From Porpolomopsis calyptriformis (lineage: Eukaryota; Basidiomycota; Agaricomycetes; Agaricales; Hygrophoraceae): a stretch of DNA of 64,000 nt. Below the pieces are notes generated by a model, which was given only the letters and a program-made list of their open reading frames with translations, had not been told where the DNA came from and searched no databases. Positions 1-11,172 of this stretch are shown one piece after another; within the stretch, counting starts at the first letter, position 1, and each line of letters opens with the position of its first letter. Position numbers and translations under genes: made by a program. Location of the stretch: contig OX621172.1 in the NCBI GenBank assembly GCA_951640195.1, positions 62,001 through 126,000 of the forward strand, given 5' to 3'.

Positions 1-33
1 GTTTACCTTTATCAATAGTTCTTCCCTTCTACT

Positions 34-1125
34 GTCATGAAATTGGCATTCACTCTCTTAAAATTCTGCTCTTTTCTTCTCTTTTCTTCTCTTTTCTTCA
101 TTTTCTCACTAATTCTCTTCAGAAGGGGGCTGTCTTTATTGGCAGCAGAAACTATTCATACAGAGAAGGGGGAGTCTATGTCCAATTGGCTACCTAAAAC
201 TAGTTGGTCTTGGCTACCTTCTGCATTAAGCTCTCCCTCAGAAACTCAATAAAACTAGAGACTACTTGATTGTCTAAAGTGGCCAAGTTGTTCCCCCAAT
301 AAATTGCCCCATTGGTGTCACCACCAGAGGCCTGAAACTCCTCCGCCTTCCCCTCAATGAAACTCATTGCTATCTTCCTTGCCTCCTTTCCTAACCAGTC
401 ATTGGTAGGACTCCATATTAGACTAGGAGGAATCTCATCTTCCTCAGTCTTAACCTTGACATTGGACAACAACCCTGACAAGTCTTCAACTAAGAAATAA
501 GGAGTGAGCAATCACAAAGAGGGTGAGAGAGTTTAAAGCTCACCAATAGATAAAGAACTCATAGGACTAGGAGTCCAAGGATGGAAGGTGTCATGAAATT
601 GGCATTCACTCTTAAAATTCTGTTCTTTTCCTCTCTTTTTCATATCTGTTCTCTTTAGGAGAGGGCTGTCTTTATTAGCAGCAGAAACTATTTATACAGG
701 AAGGAGAAGTCCATGTCCAACTAACTATCTAAACTAGGCTGTCTTGGCAATCTCTTGTACCATACTGTCCCTCAAGAACTCTATGAAACTCGAAACTACT
801 TGACCATCTAATGCGGCCAACTTATTGCCCAGTAAATTGCCCCATTGGTATCTCCTCCAGAGGCCTGCAACTCAGCAGCCTTCCCCTCAACAAAGCTCAT
901 TGCAATCTTTCTTGCTTCTTTGCCCAACCAATCATTGGTAGGACTCCACAACAAACTGGGAGGGACTTCTTCCTCCTCAATCTTGACATTGACATTAGTT
1001 AATGATGATAACAAATCTTCAACTAAAGAATAAGGAGTCAACAATCATAAAGAGGGCGAGAGAGTTAAGGGCTTACCACTTGACAAAGAACTCAATGGAC
1101 CAGGGGTCCAAGGACGGAAGGGGGG
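34..1125. repeat. Tandem direct duplication, unit about 556 bp
   Basis: Two head-to-tail copies start with the same sequence (GTCATGAAATTGGCATTCAC) at 34 and 590. Each contains a CT-rich tract, a coding stretch on the minus strand and an ending that resembles GGACTAGGAGTCCAAGGATGG. The copies have diverged by many substitutions and small indels, so the duplication is not recent. Each copy carries the last coding exon of the minus-strand gene remnant described separately. Whether more copies lie to the left of the window cannot be seen. Confidence 0.8.
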
Positions 1126-1420
1126 ACTGGCAGCCCAGTGTTCAGGCTTGGGACCAGCAAAGGGGAGAGGGTGCCTCTAACGATCGGAACTCCAATTGAC
1201 TCACTCCTCCAAAGGGAGCTGGGAAGTAGGGGGAGGGGTGTCATCATCCTAAGCTAAGAAAAGGAAAGCCTATTATTAATAAACACAGACTAATAAAGAC
1301 AAAACAAAGTACTCACCAAGCGGATCCTCCATCAAACCACAAGCATGCTAGATTAGCCAGCAAACGAATGGACACTTCTTGACCTTGTGCTTACCACCGC
1401 AAGCGAAGCAGGAGAAGGAT
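200..1420 (-). pseudogene. Remnant of a repeat-associated gene with a zinc knuckle and a duplicated last exon
   Basis: Reading the minus strand from 1420, a zinc-knuckle-like motif appears first (CFACGGKHKVKKC, near 1372-1410; spacing C-x2-C-x3-H-x4-C, one residue shorter than the classic gag knuckle). After short gaps that look like introns comes an exon with LLWSPTNDWLGKEARKIA and ASGGDTNGAIYW (about 1030-740). The same exon occurs again at 511-200, where it continues as SFIEFLRESL and stops. In the copy nearer the knuckle the frame is lost just after the Tyr-Trp pair by a one-base difference, so that copy cannot make the same tail. I do not recognise the family. A zinc knuckle in a repeat suggests a retrotransposon gag or a captured transposon gene, but no reverse transcriptase or integrase is visible nearby. 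Confidence 0.4.
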
Positions 1421-2299
1421 GACCAACAGAGATCGGCATTGGAGGGAATACGCTAAAGATAGTAGTGGAATGAATCACAATCAAGGAAGACAGGGGCAGT
1501 GCAGTGCACCACCCCAGACTACTTGAAGAATCGAACGTAATGGCCTTGGTGGGAGGGAGTCATAATGATTGATGAAGATTGAACTGAAGCATAGGGATAC
1601 AACTCCACACCTTTTATATGTCCACGAACAAAGGGAGGACCAAAAGGAGGTTCCTCAGTCAAAGAAGAGAAACCTAATATGCTGGACAAGAGATAGAAAC
1701 AATAGCGATCTCATAACCAGAAGAACAATAGGAACCAGTTATGAGACAACATAGCCCAATGCTGCAGAAGGCTGTGCCCAATAGAATTGAGTCATCAGAA
1801 GCACACAGCTTTCTGCAGTATGACTAGGAACAATGACAAACCTTAATTAAAGGCTGTGAACAATAGAAAATGGGGTGACTGCGGAGGCTGACTTATAATG
1901 ACTCCTATTTTAGAAATACTATATAAACCCTGAGGGCGAAGCGGATCATCACTTCATCCTCCTGTGAGATTACTTGTAGTAGCACAAACGCAATCAGAAT
2001 CATCAGACTTCTTTTCCATCAGAACAAGAAAAGAGAAACATAAACTCACAACTACTGAGCCAACTGTTCATGCCTATATTCCCTAAACTCTCAGCAGAGG
2101 CACGCAATGGATTTAACCCACAACAGAACTTCTTTGTAGAAGTCAAACTTAACACGGAAGGAATCATTACCCTTTACGAAGATGTTCCTGTCAGAACCTT
2201 TTTCTATATCCTTTTAGACCTATTAAGCTCCAAGGCCTGCCTTGTGATCAATGAAAAGACTTGCAACTACAGTTGTGACAGCTACGTATATATAACATA

Positions 2300-2451
2300 T
2301 GCATTTTATAGTAGACTACTCTAGTTTTGACTTACTTGTCTACATACTGTGGTTCTGTCTTGAATCCAACTGTCCTTTGGAACACTTGTCAAACTGAGAT
2401 TGTGTTGTGTTAGGCCCAGAGAACCCCCTTGGAACCTCGGTCCTGACAGTG
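2300..2451 (-). mobile_element. LTR fragment, same family as the one at 37.4 kb
   Basis: On the minus strand the element starts with TGTCAGGACCGAGGTTCC at 2451 and runs down to about 2300. The same sequence, with scattered mismatches, is found on the plus strand from 37418 (TGTCAGGACCAAGGTTCC, then TTCTCTGGGCCTAACATGAC, then a stretch with GACAAGTAAGTCAAAACTAG). The TG start fits the 5' end of an LTR. Similarity fades below about 2300. No gag-pol genes are attached, so this is a solo or truncated LTR. The retrotransposon class is not established. Confidence 0.5.
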
Positions 2452-3190
2452 ATAGGTCTCATTGCTCATCTTAGTTGGCTATTTCATTACGATGTAATAG
2501 ATTCAGCATTTAATGAACATATGCTCATTCATTCAGGTTTTGTGACAAGGAAGGGTTTCCCGTCCTTGTTTAACCCTCAGCGAGGGTCTGCCTTAAAGTA
2601 TCAAGTATAGGGTCAATAGTTATACTTACATGCTAACTTGTTGTCCATGATGAATCCTCTCTTTTTGTGAGTTGAGAACTACCATCATCTAAGTTAGCAC
2701 AATGTCTTCGTTCACTCTGAGGTGAATTTATAGCTATTAATCGCCATCTTTGGGTATTACTGAGGTTGTAACATGCTACACCTAAATCAGTGATAGCACT
2801 CATCTGTACTGTTCCTGGGTTATTATTGTCAGGTAGTTTACCTTACAAGTTGCACACCATTAAGGCCCACATGATTCAAGTCTTCATGTGGTTCTTTGTC
2901 ATTGACAAAGGCTGCATCATCGACAGGGAAGCTTTTTCAATCAAGAGTTGATTTACACAGATATTCCACAATTTCTTATGGATGTGCAAAAAAGTGTAAG
3001 GATTGGGGTTAAGTTATCACACTTTGCTCAATACCAGGATATGCACAGAACTAATGTATTGGGGCAATCTGGTATAAGTGGGAGTAGGATGTAAACTTAT
3101 TGTTTACCTAAGCATAACTTGTACTTAAGGTAACTAGTACAAATAAGTACATACACAGCATGGTGGCTGTATGCAACAGATCTGTTACAG
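2452..3190. other. Intergenic sequence with no recognised gene
   Basis: AT-rich sequence with only short, unconvincing open frames. I see no conserved protein motif, tRNA-like clover or clear transposon terminus. It links the LTR fragment to the CTAGT-rich array. Confidence 0.5.
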
Positions 3191-3195
3191 TATTA

Positions 3196-3625
3196 TTACT
3201 AGGTAATCACTAGTGATTCACTAGGTATTACTAGGTATTACTAGGTAATCACTAGTGAATTATTAGGAAATCACTAGTGAATCACTAGGTAATTATCAGA
3301 ATACTAATACCTTAGTATTTTAATACAAATCTATTACTAGTTAATAATAATAATTACTAGTTAATAATAATTATCACTAGTTAATATTATTTTCCTCCAC
3401 TACTAGGGATTACTAGTGATCACTAAGGATAACCCTAAAATGGTGAGTTATGTAAGCACACAAATAATAACAAATATCACTAGTTATAATTAGTTATACC
3501 TAGTGAATTACTAGTAATGCCTAGTGATACCTAGTAAATCACTAGAAATTACTAGAAATTACTAGAAATACCTAGTAAATAACTAGAAATAACTAGAAAT
3601 AACTAGAAATACCTAGTGAATTACT
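3196..3625. repeat. CTAGT-rich palindromic minisatellite
   Basis: About 430 bp of irregular short repeats built on ACTAGGTAATC, TCACTAGTGA, ACTAGAAATT and CTAGTTAATAA. The core CTAG is self-complementary, and units such as TCACTAGTGA are perfect palindromes, so the array could fold into many small hairpins. Unit length varies (roughly 8 to 12 bp), unlike a simple satellite. No coding capacity. It sits about 0.3 kb from the 3' end of the conserved HECT ligase gene, at the border of the gene-dense block. Confidence 0.8.
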
Positions 3626-3906
3626 AGTGAAAGAGGTATTTTACAGTATAAAATATGATTTTGTCCAGTTTAGCCCTTCATACATATGATGTAGAAGGTT
3701 CACTTTGCCATCATTAAAACATTGGGAAGTAAGCCTAAAGAACAGCAGAAAGAAATACAATTTACTTAGGAGGTAGCATTTGAGAAAGCATTATGCTAGT
3801 TTCCAATCATCCACTGTTGTGCATTATAATTATGATTTGCTTTTTGCGTTTTCAACAATGGTCTATTTGCATTACAAAGTAGAGACTTGGCAGCACAGAA
3901 GGTAAA

Positions 3907-6900
3907 TCAGGAAAGGTCGAATCCAGCTCCCGCCGTGATGGCTTGCAACAACTTCTCTCGGAGTACTTTCTCGCTTGTGTATCGTGGAAGCTTCAACCGG
4001 CCCAAGACAAGAAAATTAATACCACGTTCAAAAATATCGAAGGTTTCATTACCTTGAGAAGATTCACGCACGTACTGGATGTTGGAAGACGGTGCTCATC
4101 ATCTCCTGCATCTCGGATGGCAAAATTCGGGAGTAGTTCCTTGAAACCTCTGAGGCAATGGTACTGAGGAAAAGAAGAGAGCGCGCAATCTATGCCAGAA
4201 AACTCACAAAAGGGGTGGCCGGCTACAGCTCGTAACAAATCGCAATAAAGCTCGTCGTTGCCCATGATCGAAAGTGTTTACAACCTACACAAGGATTGAA
4301 CAAAAAACCACGAGAATGAACACTCTGCTATACGACTCACATTCCAGAAGGACACGATGGTGAGCTCTTCATCATCATAGACACCCCCGTAAACTGTATG
4401 TTTCCTCAGATCATCAAGATCAACGGGCGAATTGACACCACCAAGTAAAATCTGGACCTCCTGTTGGTTGAACATCCTGAGAGAACGGGCCACTTGAGGC
4501 TGACAAGGATGAACATCATTCTGGCGCAATGCCTACCGTAGCCACTTTGGATCAATCATCTCTGAAAGTCCTTCGAAGAATGCTTCGCATTGATATTTGA
4601 TCTGTCTGCTCAAACGGTAGTGTGAGATAAGATGGATGTACTGCAATCTATTGTCGCGGGTAACAGCAATGTTGCTGCCATCTGGTATCAGGTTCAACGT
4701 CTTTGCCACTCCGAATTCTCCATAAACACCGTCAGCCAATGTTTCTTTTTTTTTAAAAAAAGATTTGATATGCATACCGTCGACAGCAACAGTAAAATTA
4801 AGAGACAAGTCTTCCGGATTTCCGGCGTAGTGCTTCAAGAAAACAAGGCCCTGGTACAAGTCGGGATCAAGTGACGCCAGGTCATCCAAGAAGCTCTGTC
4901 TCTCCAGCCACTGGAATGGATCATGTTAGTGAGGCCATAAGTGACGACGATATCGCGCAACATTGAAATGTACTTTGGCAAGAAAGAATCCTGCGAATGC
5001 AACGTCAACCAAGATTCCCTCGTAAAGCGCTTTGCCCAGAATTCGACCAATGAAGCGATACCAATTAAGACTGTGTACTGTAAACCAACCAACGTTCAGT
5101 AACTCGGACACGGGAAAGATAAGGACGACACTTGCGTTCTTTTGCATATGCGTGAGGATTTGGATAAAGCTCGTTTTTCTGGGTTGCAAGCCATAACCCA
5201 CGATCGGTATCAAAGACTTCTTTGCAGAGCGATGTGAAAAATTCCTTGAACACCCCTCCGCCATCAATTCCAGCCCTAAATATAATTTCGTATCAGCCCC
5301 GAAAAACGGAAATCGGGTCAACTCACTCCACTTGTCCGAACTGGTCGATGAACGTAATCTCTATAGGCAATTTCAAGTTCACCTCCCCTAGCTTATCGAA
5401 ACCATCCTGAGCAACACTTCCCCTCCTCACACGCACCCGTGTCTTTTCCCCAAAGAAACGGTCTCGGAGAGTACCTCGACCAACCCTATCGCTTACAACG
5501 AAATGTCGGAAAATTGATACCCGTATCTCGAACGGAATAGCAAATGGAATATTATTGAGGACTCCAAGCCGGGGTGACATGTAGGATATTTGTCGCTTCG
5601 AGAGGGGACGTGATTCGGTAGGGGTGGAAAGCTGTTGCTCTTCGAAACTGGATACCGTTCAATTTAGCGACTGTGGTACGCTCAAAAAAAATGAGGAAAC
5701 AAACACGGCAGCATCGATGAAAGACTGCATGTTGATTTGTGAACTGACAAGCCAGTGACCTGATGGCGTGAACGGCCTCCTTGAGCTATAACAACCAGTC
5801 GCGCGTCATTGAACCGGCGTAGGACATCGAGGTGATAAGGCTCACTCTCTCGCGTGTATGGCCAATAAAAATTTAGTTACCTTCTCCCGCACTCTTTCCC
5901 ATTTAATGTTAATGTCTGGCACTCCACCTTCCTGGACATTTGTCTGGTCCTCTCGCCAATACAATGTGAATGCGATATTCAACAGCCTTCGTGATAGAGA
6001 TGTGACTTCATCCAGGGTAAGCGGATTACGTGGCGCCGTTGGAGTCGCTGCGTTAGAGAAAAATTCGTCGTCACCCATGGTGAGAAGAGACTGTGTGTAT
6101 AAATCGGCGAGGAACAAGATCGGTGGCCAAGAGGTGGCGTACGCAATGTCTAGATAACGATTAGAAAAGTTTGTGGTGTTGCGAACTAGCACACAGCATA
6201 CCCATTGATGTATTGTGGCTGTCGTCTTGACCGAGAGGTGAGCTTCGTACATAACCGCGATAAACCTCGCGCACAAAACCCCCATTAGTATACACCAATA
6301 CGGTGCTCAAAATCTCATCTTTTCGTGCAGGCCAGTTCGTGTTCAACGCGAGTAGAAACGAAATTAAACTTGCCTGCGTCGTGGGGTGGTGATGACAGGC
6401 AGTCATTAAGGTGTTTAGATGGGGTGGGGATGGCAGGGTCTCAAGGCGTTTGCGAGTTCGGGCATCTAGAGGCGGTAATACATGGCTAGAGGAAGCCGAT
6501 GCTAAGACAGTTACACGAGAATCTGGCTCTGATTCGGAGTCGGAATCGTCCGCGACCCATGAGCGTTCAGTACCACTGGGGCTGCGAGGTTCCGGTGGGT
6601 CGAGTGCATTTTGTGGAAGAGAATGGAGGAGAGCAGTCAGGAGCTGGAGGTAAGAATCAAAGGAAGAAGACGATAGCTTTGAGTATCGCGGTGGCACGAA
6701 TGTAACAAGGTTGGCGATGAGGTAAATTTTTGACTCTATTGATAAGCGGTCTCTGATGATCGGGATTGATGGTAATAGGATATCCAAGGAGGAAAAGGGG
6801 AGTCGAGAAGATAATTCTGTCAATGTTGCAAGCGGGAGCCTGTTTGGAAGCAACGGAATTGTAAGAACGGTTGACACCGTTGCCTCTAAACATTCACGGT

Positions 6901-7740
6901 ACACATCTGGCGACGATACGACAAACGTGAACAGAGGCAACGTCACGAGGGATATTAACAAAGGTAAACTTTGGGATGATTTGGATGCCAAAGGCTGAAA
7001 GAATGCGAGATTAGCTAGCCAAGGTAACTAGAGTGGCGACTCACGATGGCCGTGATGGATGTTGCTATATACTCGTACAGATTTCGGTGGAGCAAATACC
7101 TCGTAAGTTCACTGCATATCCCAAGTTCCAGGGGCCCAAGATTCCGAACGACTATAGAGGGAGAGAGGAGGCAATTGAGAATCTTCAGGTGGTCACAGGC
7201 ATGCTGTGATCTGAAATAGAATTACGATCACAGCATATTACGTAGACAGGTTTACTTACTGAGGAGAATCGGCAACAGATTGAAGGAGAAACAAGCTAGT
7301 TTTCTGGATAAGAACGGTCCAACTCTTTCGGTCAGGTCCAGTGGCAGGTTCGAAGAGGATGGCTAGATCGCAAGTGAATAACCACATGTTCTAATATGTA
7401 CTTGGAAGCACATCGCACCTTCCCCGTAACTGTTCATTGTCTTTGACCACTTCCCAAGAATCTCCTCGTCTCTTCCAATGAACACCAGACATCGCAAACC
7501 AGTGATACCGAGCACATTCTGTTCAAACAGCCTCCGCATCTCTTGTTTTGCGGCCCTAGCATCCCTGATACCTCTCCACCATGCCTGAAGCTTGATAGCT
7601 TTCTCCTGCCGTTGTTTGACATCTTGACGCTCCAATCGACGAGCTTTCACCTCCTGTAATATCGTGGCCTGAGAAGGAACAGAACTTGCACCACCGAGAT
7701 TTATCGGGCGCCTCCTCTCGTCTCCAAAGGTTGGCAGCAT
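3907..7740 (-). CDS. hul5: HECT-type E3 ubiquitin ligase, HUL5/UBE3C type
   Basis: Proteasome-associated E3 ligase that transfers ubiquitin through a thioester cysteine and extends chains on substrates. The N-terminus (from 7740) has an IQ-like helix, LQAWWRGIRDAR, after a basic segment, which is the mark of the HUL5/UBE3C group. A long poorly conserved middle follows. The HECT N-lobe reads AGIDGGGVFKEFF, then RGLWLATQKNELYPNP, FIGRILGKALYEGILVDVAF, NRLQYIHLISHYRL and IDPKWLR. The C-lobe has GFKELLPNFAIRDAGDDEHR and the active-site Cys in STCVNLLK, then after a final intron LPRYTSEK and the C-terminal GAGFDLS. At least six short introns are visible; the one at 4718-4777 is 60 bp with no stop in frame. 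Start and stop both fit the family, so the gene looks intact. Family identity is strong; exact exon edges in the middle are not. Confidence 0.93.
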
Positions 7741-8102
7741 AGAGCTTCAGGAGCCGGTAGAATTTCGGAACAAGATCTGTGTGAGATTTTGCTTCCAGTA
7801 ATCGGTAGGGGGTATGTCACTCGACGTCACGTGGTATGAATGGCATCTCCTTGCGATCAAGTCCAAAAAGCGCTCAAGCACTACTGGTATATCTGAAGAT
7901 GGAAATGAAGATGCATATCACCCTACCTCTAGTACAATAAGTAGATAAAATACACAGGGCTACAGGGAGGGGTAATAAAATCAAACGAGAGGAAATCCAC
8001 ACCAACGATTTTGCTTCGGTAGCGAGCGACGCGGAAGCCTTGCTCTTACATTTTTTCAGCCAAGCCAAAAACAATTTGCGGAACACAACTATCAATGACG
8101 GT

Positions 8103-10162
8103 TCAATATGCCAGTGCAGGGAGCTGATAGAAACACCGTCATCGCCGTACAGGAATGAAAATAACCTGCTCTTACCCTGATATCACTTTGAGTATCGACC
8201 GTCTGGATTTGGAAACTTGGCACTTGCGGCGTCAAGCAGAAAGAATTCTGGAAGGGAGATAGAGGGCCATGGCTTTTCCCGATTTCGGTTCTTCTCTCAG
8301 TCACCCTGTCCGATTCCTTGTAGGTCCCTCTGCCCCTGACCATTTTGCGTGTGTTCAAACTGTAAATGCCGTCAAGTTTGTGAATTAAGGGCTCCTTGTG
8401 GAAGATTGGGGGTTTGAACTTACTTGGCCATGAGCGAAATCGCAAAGACTGGCCGTTTGAACCATCAATTACCTATATTCATCGATTAAATACAAAAACA
8501 CTCACGTTTGCTCAAAACGAAGAAGGTGGCCATGAAAATAAAGTTCCCCGGCATAACATTGTACTTGAGATCGAGAACGTGAATAAGACCAACAGATGCG
8601 CCGCAGCAAGCTACGTACGAGAATGACAGTACCGACACTAAATGCACTATAAAACCAAGGGTTAGTAAGCCATTGTTATTGATCGTAAGACGTGTTACCT
8701 TGTCACAAGTCCCGCGTTGACAGCATAAAGTATCAGGTTATTAACGAGCGAGTCAGACCTTTGAACAATTCTTTTTGTGAGAACGTCGTCTAGTCATGTA
8801 AATGAAGATGGTCACTTTTTTTGTCCTGTCTTGAACCTCCGCAAAAAAAAGCACAATGCAACGGCAATGAAGACGTCGGTGAAAGCGCCTAGAGAGAGAG
8901 AAATGGAGGCTATGGTCTGGAAGACCGATATTCAGAACCAGGGCCATTGTAAGGGCCTAAAGACACGAACCTTCAAGTCCGACAGATAAACCAACTTCCT
9001 CAGCACAAACCTGTGAGTTTTCGTGAGATCTGAATTTTGAGAGGGAACAGAAATACACTCACGCTCTCTGTGTGAAAACTAGCCGATGGATATCATTGTT
9101 AGGGAAATCAAATGCCAGTAATAGATTGATTGTGACTCGTACGTATTGAAAGACCTGAAGATATGGAAGAACGATTGAGAACTCGAAGGATTATAAGTGA
9201 CGATAGACAAACCTAGATGCCCCAAAGTAAAAAAGAGCTATCCGCCTAGTATTGGTATCCCGCTACGGAAGAAAATATACCACTTACAATAGCGCCGGTG
9301 ATAGGCCAATTGTGATTGCTGACTGTTGATCTGTGAGTGCCGAAATTTGAATGAAGCATACAAAGCTTACACCTCCATACTCGAACGGCAAAGCATCTAA
9401 GTGGAGAACATGTGAGCAGAGTGGCTAGCCGAAAAGAGAAACGAAATACCCCCTGACGATGGAGCCCACGAGGGACTAGAATAGAATATTATTTTAGAGC
9501 GATGACAAATGATGATCGGTGAGAGTTGACTCACCCCCGTTGTGGTCTGGAGCTACAGCCAAAGAAAGCACTTATGAAAGAGGGATAGCGAAAGAATCGG
9601 AGGATATCTTACAATCAGTGTCCTACAGATGCAAACAAATTACGCGAAGATGACACAGTGCCATACAATTTGGACTTACCATGGTACATCCCCCACTATT
9701 AGCACCAGTGGCGAGGCATAGTTGCTGTAATGACACTCGAAAGTCGCACTGACAGCAATGGAAATGACAACATACGTGATGGTATAAAAATACACTGAGT
9801 GCCCGATAAAACACTGGTTAACGGTTTCCAGTATCCTAGAAGGACGTTATGGAAACGAGACAGAAAAAGGTCTGTCTGAAACTTACAACAACAGCGCGAC
9901 CTGAAAATTAATAATGGTTCAACGGATCGGATTCTACTCTGTATAGAAGGGGACTCACAAGCAGTTTATTGAATAGTCTATCGGCCGGGTAGGTACGGAT
10001 ATACATGTATATCTGAGTGGTCAATATGCCATAGAGCCTGTGAGATTCCGAGAGTCACTGAGTCAGATCCGAAGATAGTATGAGCTCGTACATTGATGAC
10101 GCTGCAAAACCGACTAAGAGAGCTCCGAGGGTAGGATTGAATGATTGAGACAACGGGGACAT
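8103..10162 (-). CDS. DUF6534 seven-helix membrane protein, copy 1
   Basis: Agaricomycete-expanded integral membrane family of unknown function. The first exon, MSPLSQSFNPTLGALLVG, matches the usual start, with a hydrophobic first helix. Short exons then give YGILTTQIYMYIRTYPADRL, LETVNQCFIGHSVYFYTIT (helices 2 and 3), AFTDVFIAVALCFFLRRFKTG split over a helix and basic loop, SDSLVNNLILYAVNAGLVT, and near the C-terminus LNTRKMVRGRG. These are the recurring landmarks of the family (TDxxIAxxLCxxLRR, DSLVNxLIxYAVNxG, LNxR). About ten introns are needed. The chosen stop (8103) assumes a last intron of about 52 bp; without it translation runs on to 8092. A second copy of the family lies just upstream on the same strand, which points to old tandem duplication. 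Receptor-like topology is suggested by the helices, but no ligand or signalling partner is known. Confidence 0.82.
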
Positions 10163-11172
10163 AACGAAAGGAAGGCTTCGTGAAGGGAGTGTGTTGTGGG
10201 AGAAGTCGTGAGACCCAAGAAGAGATGGTCCCCCAAGCTGAGGTAGAGCGTGTAACGTTGGCCTCACAAATATAGAACAGAACAGAGATGACCTGACGGA
10301 CTTGGCGGAGGCGTGTGAGTGTAGATGTGATCAAAACATAAAGGCTAGGGTGGGTAGGCAACGGATTTTCTCTATACTTACTTCCACATGCAACCGATCA
10401 CAGAAAGCGCAAGACAGAATGCGGACAGCAGATACCTCCTTCAAGAAACGACTTGCAAGTCGATGAAGGGATTTGCGAAGGTAGATCTTGAGATGAGAGT
10501 CAGAAGCGAGGCTCTCTAAGGTTCTTGACCATTCCGTTATTTGTCCAGGATGGAATAGAGGACAAAGTGCATGGTGCACGCGGTGGTTTCCCGTTATAAT
10601 TGGATGATCGATGATCTCTTGATATGATCGATCAATGTTCTAATTTTGTAAGGTAATTTTGTAGGAAGTGTCTGAGGCCGCCCACGGTATTTATCGATCC
10701 ATTTTAAGCACAAGTGTGGGTTGATGAACACTCACGTTCAACCCGACAATCCGAATCGGAATTGATCCAATGGAATGTAACAAAGACAGAGATTCAAATT
10801 TCGTAGTCTGAGAGGGCATGGAGTGGGAAACAACCCAATAGATCGCTCAGTCACCTACGGTCAGGGTGCCTGTGAGCGTTGTGCGAAGCGAACGGAGGGT
10901 TTGAATTCGGAAAGTCCCGGCGCTTGCGCAGTCTCGCTCTGTTGAGATGATCAATACTACAAGTCAGCGTGACTTGTATCAAGGCAATAACGCAGTTGCC
11001 TCAGAAGTCACCGGGTGGGACCGTTTCTCAAATGTTGACCTGGGGAGTTCTCTTGTAACTAGGAACGTCACTTCACAACAAAGAACCGAAAAATAAAAGA
11101 AATTTGAATGTTATATATGCTAAGTATGATACAATTAAAAGGTCATTGGACAACAAACTTGAATGATCTCCA
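10163..11172. other. Intergenic region between the two DUF6534 genes
   Basis: About 1 kb with no convincing coding exon on either strand. It should hold the promoter of copy 1 (which reads leftward) and the terminator of copy 2. An inverted run, GATGATCGATGATC near 10600, is a short self-complementary stretch with no assigned role. Confidence 0.5.

Noticed and set aside
2070..2324. Open frame starting MPIFPKLSAEARNGFN as a gene
   Set aside because: It ends inside the LTR fragment, has no known motif and lacks intron or codon support.
10600..10640. GATC-rich stretch as a regulatory element
   Set aside because: Short repeated GATGATCGATGATC occurs once with no partner; no basis for a function.
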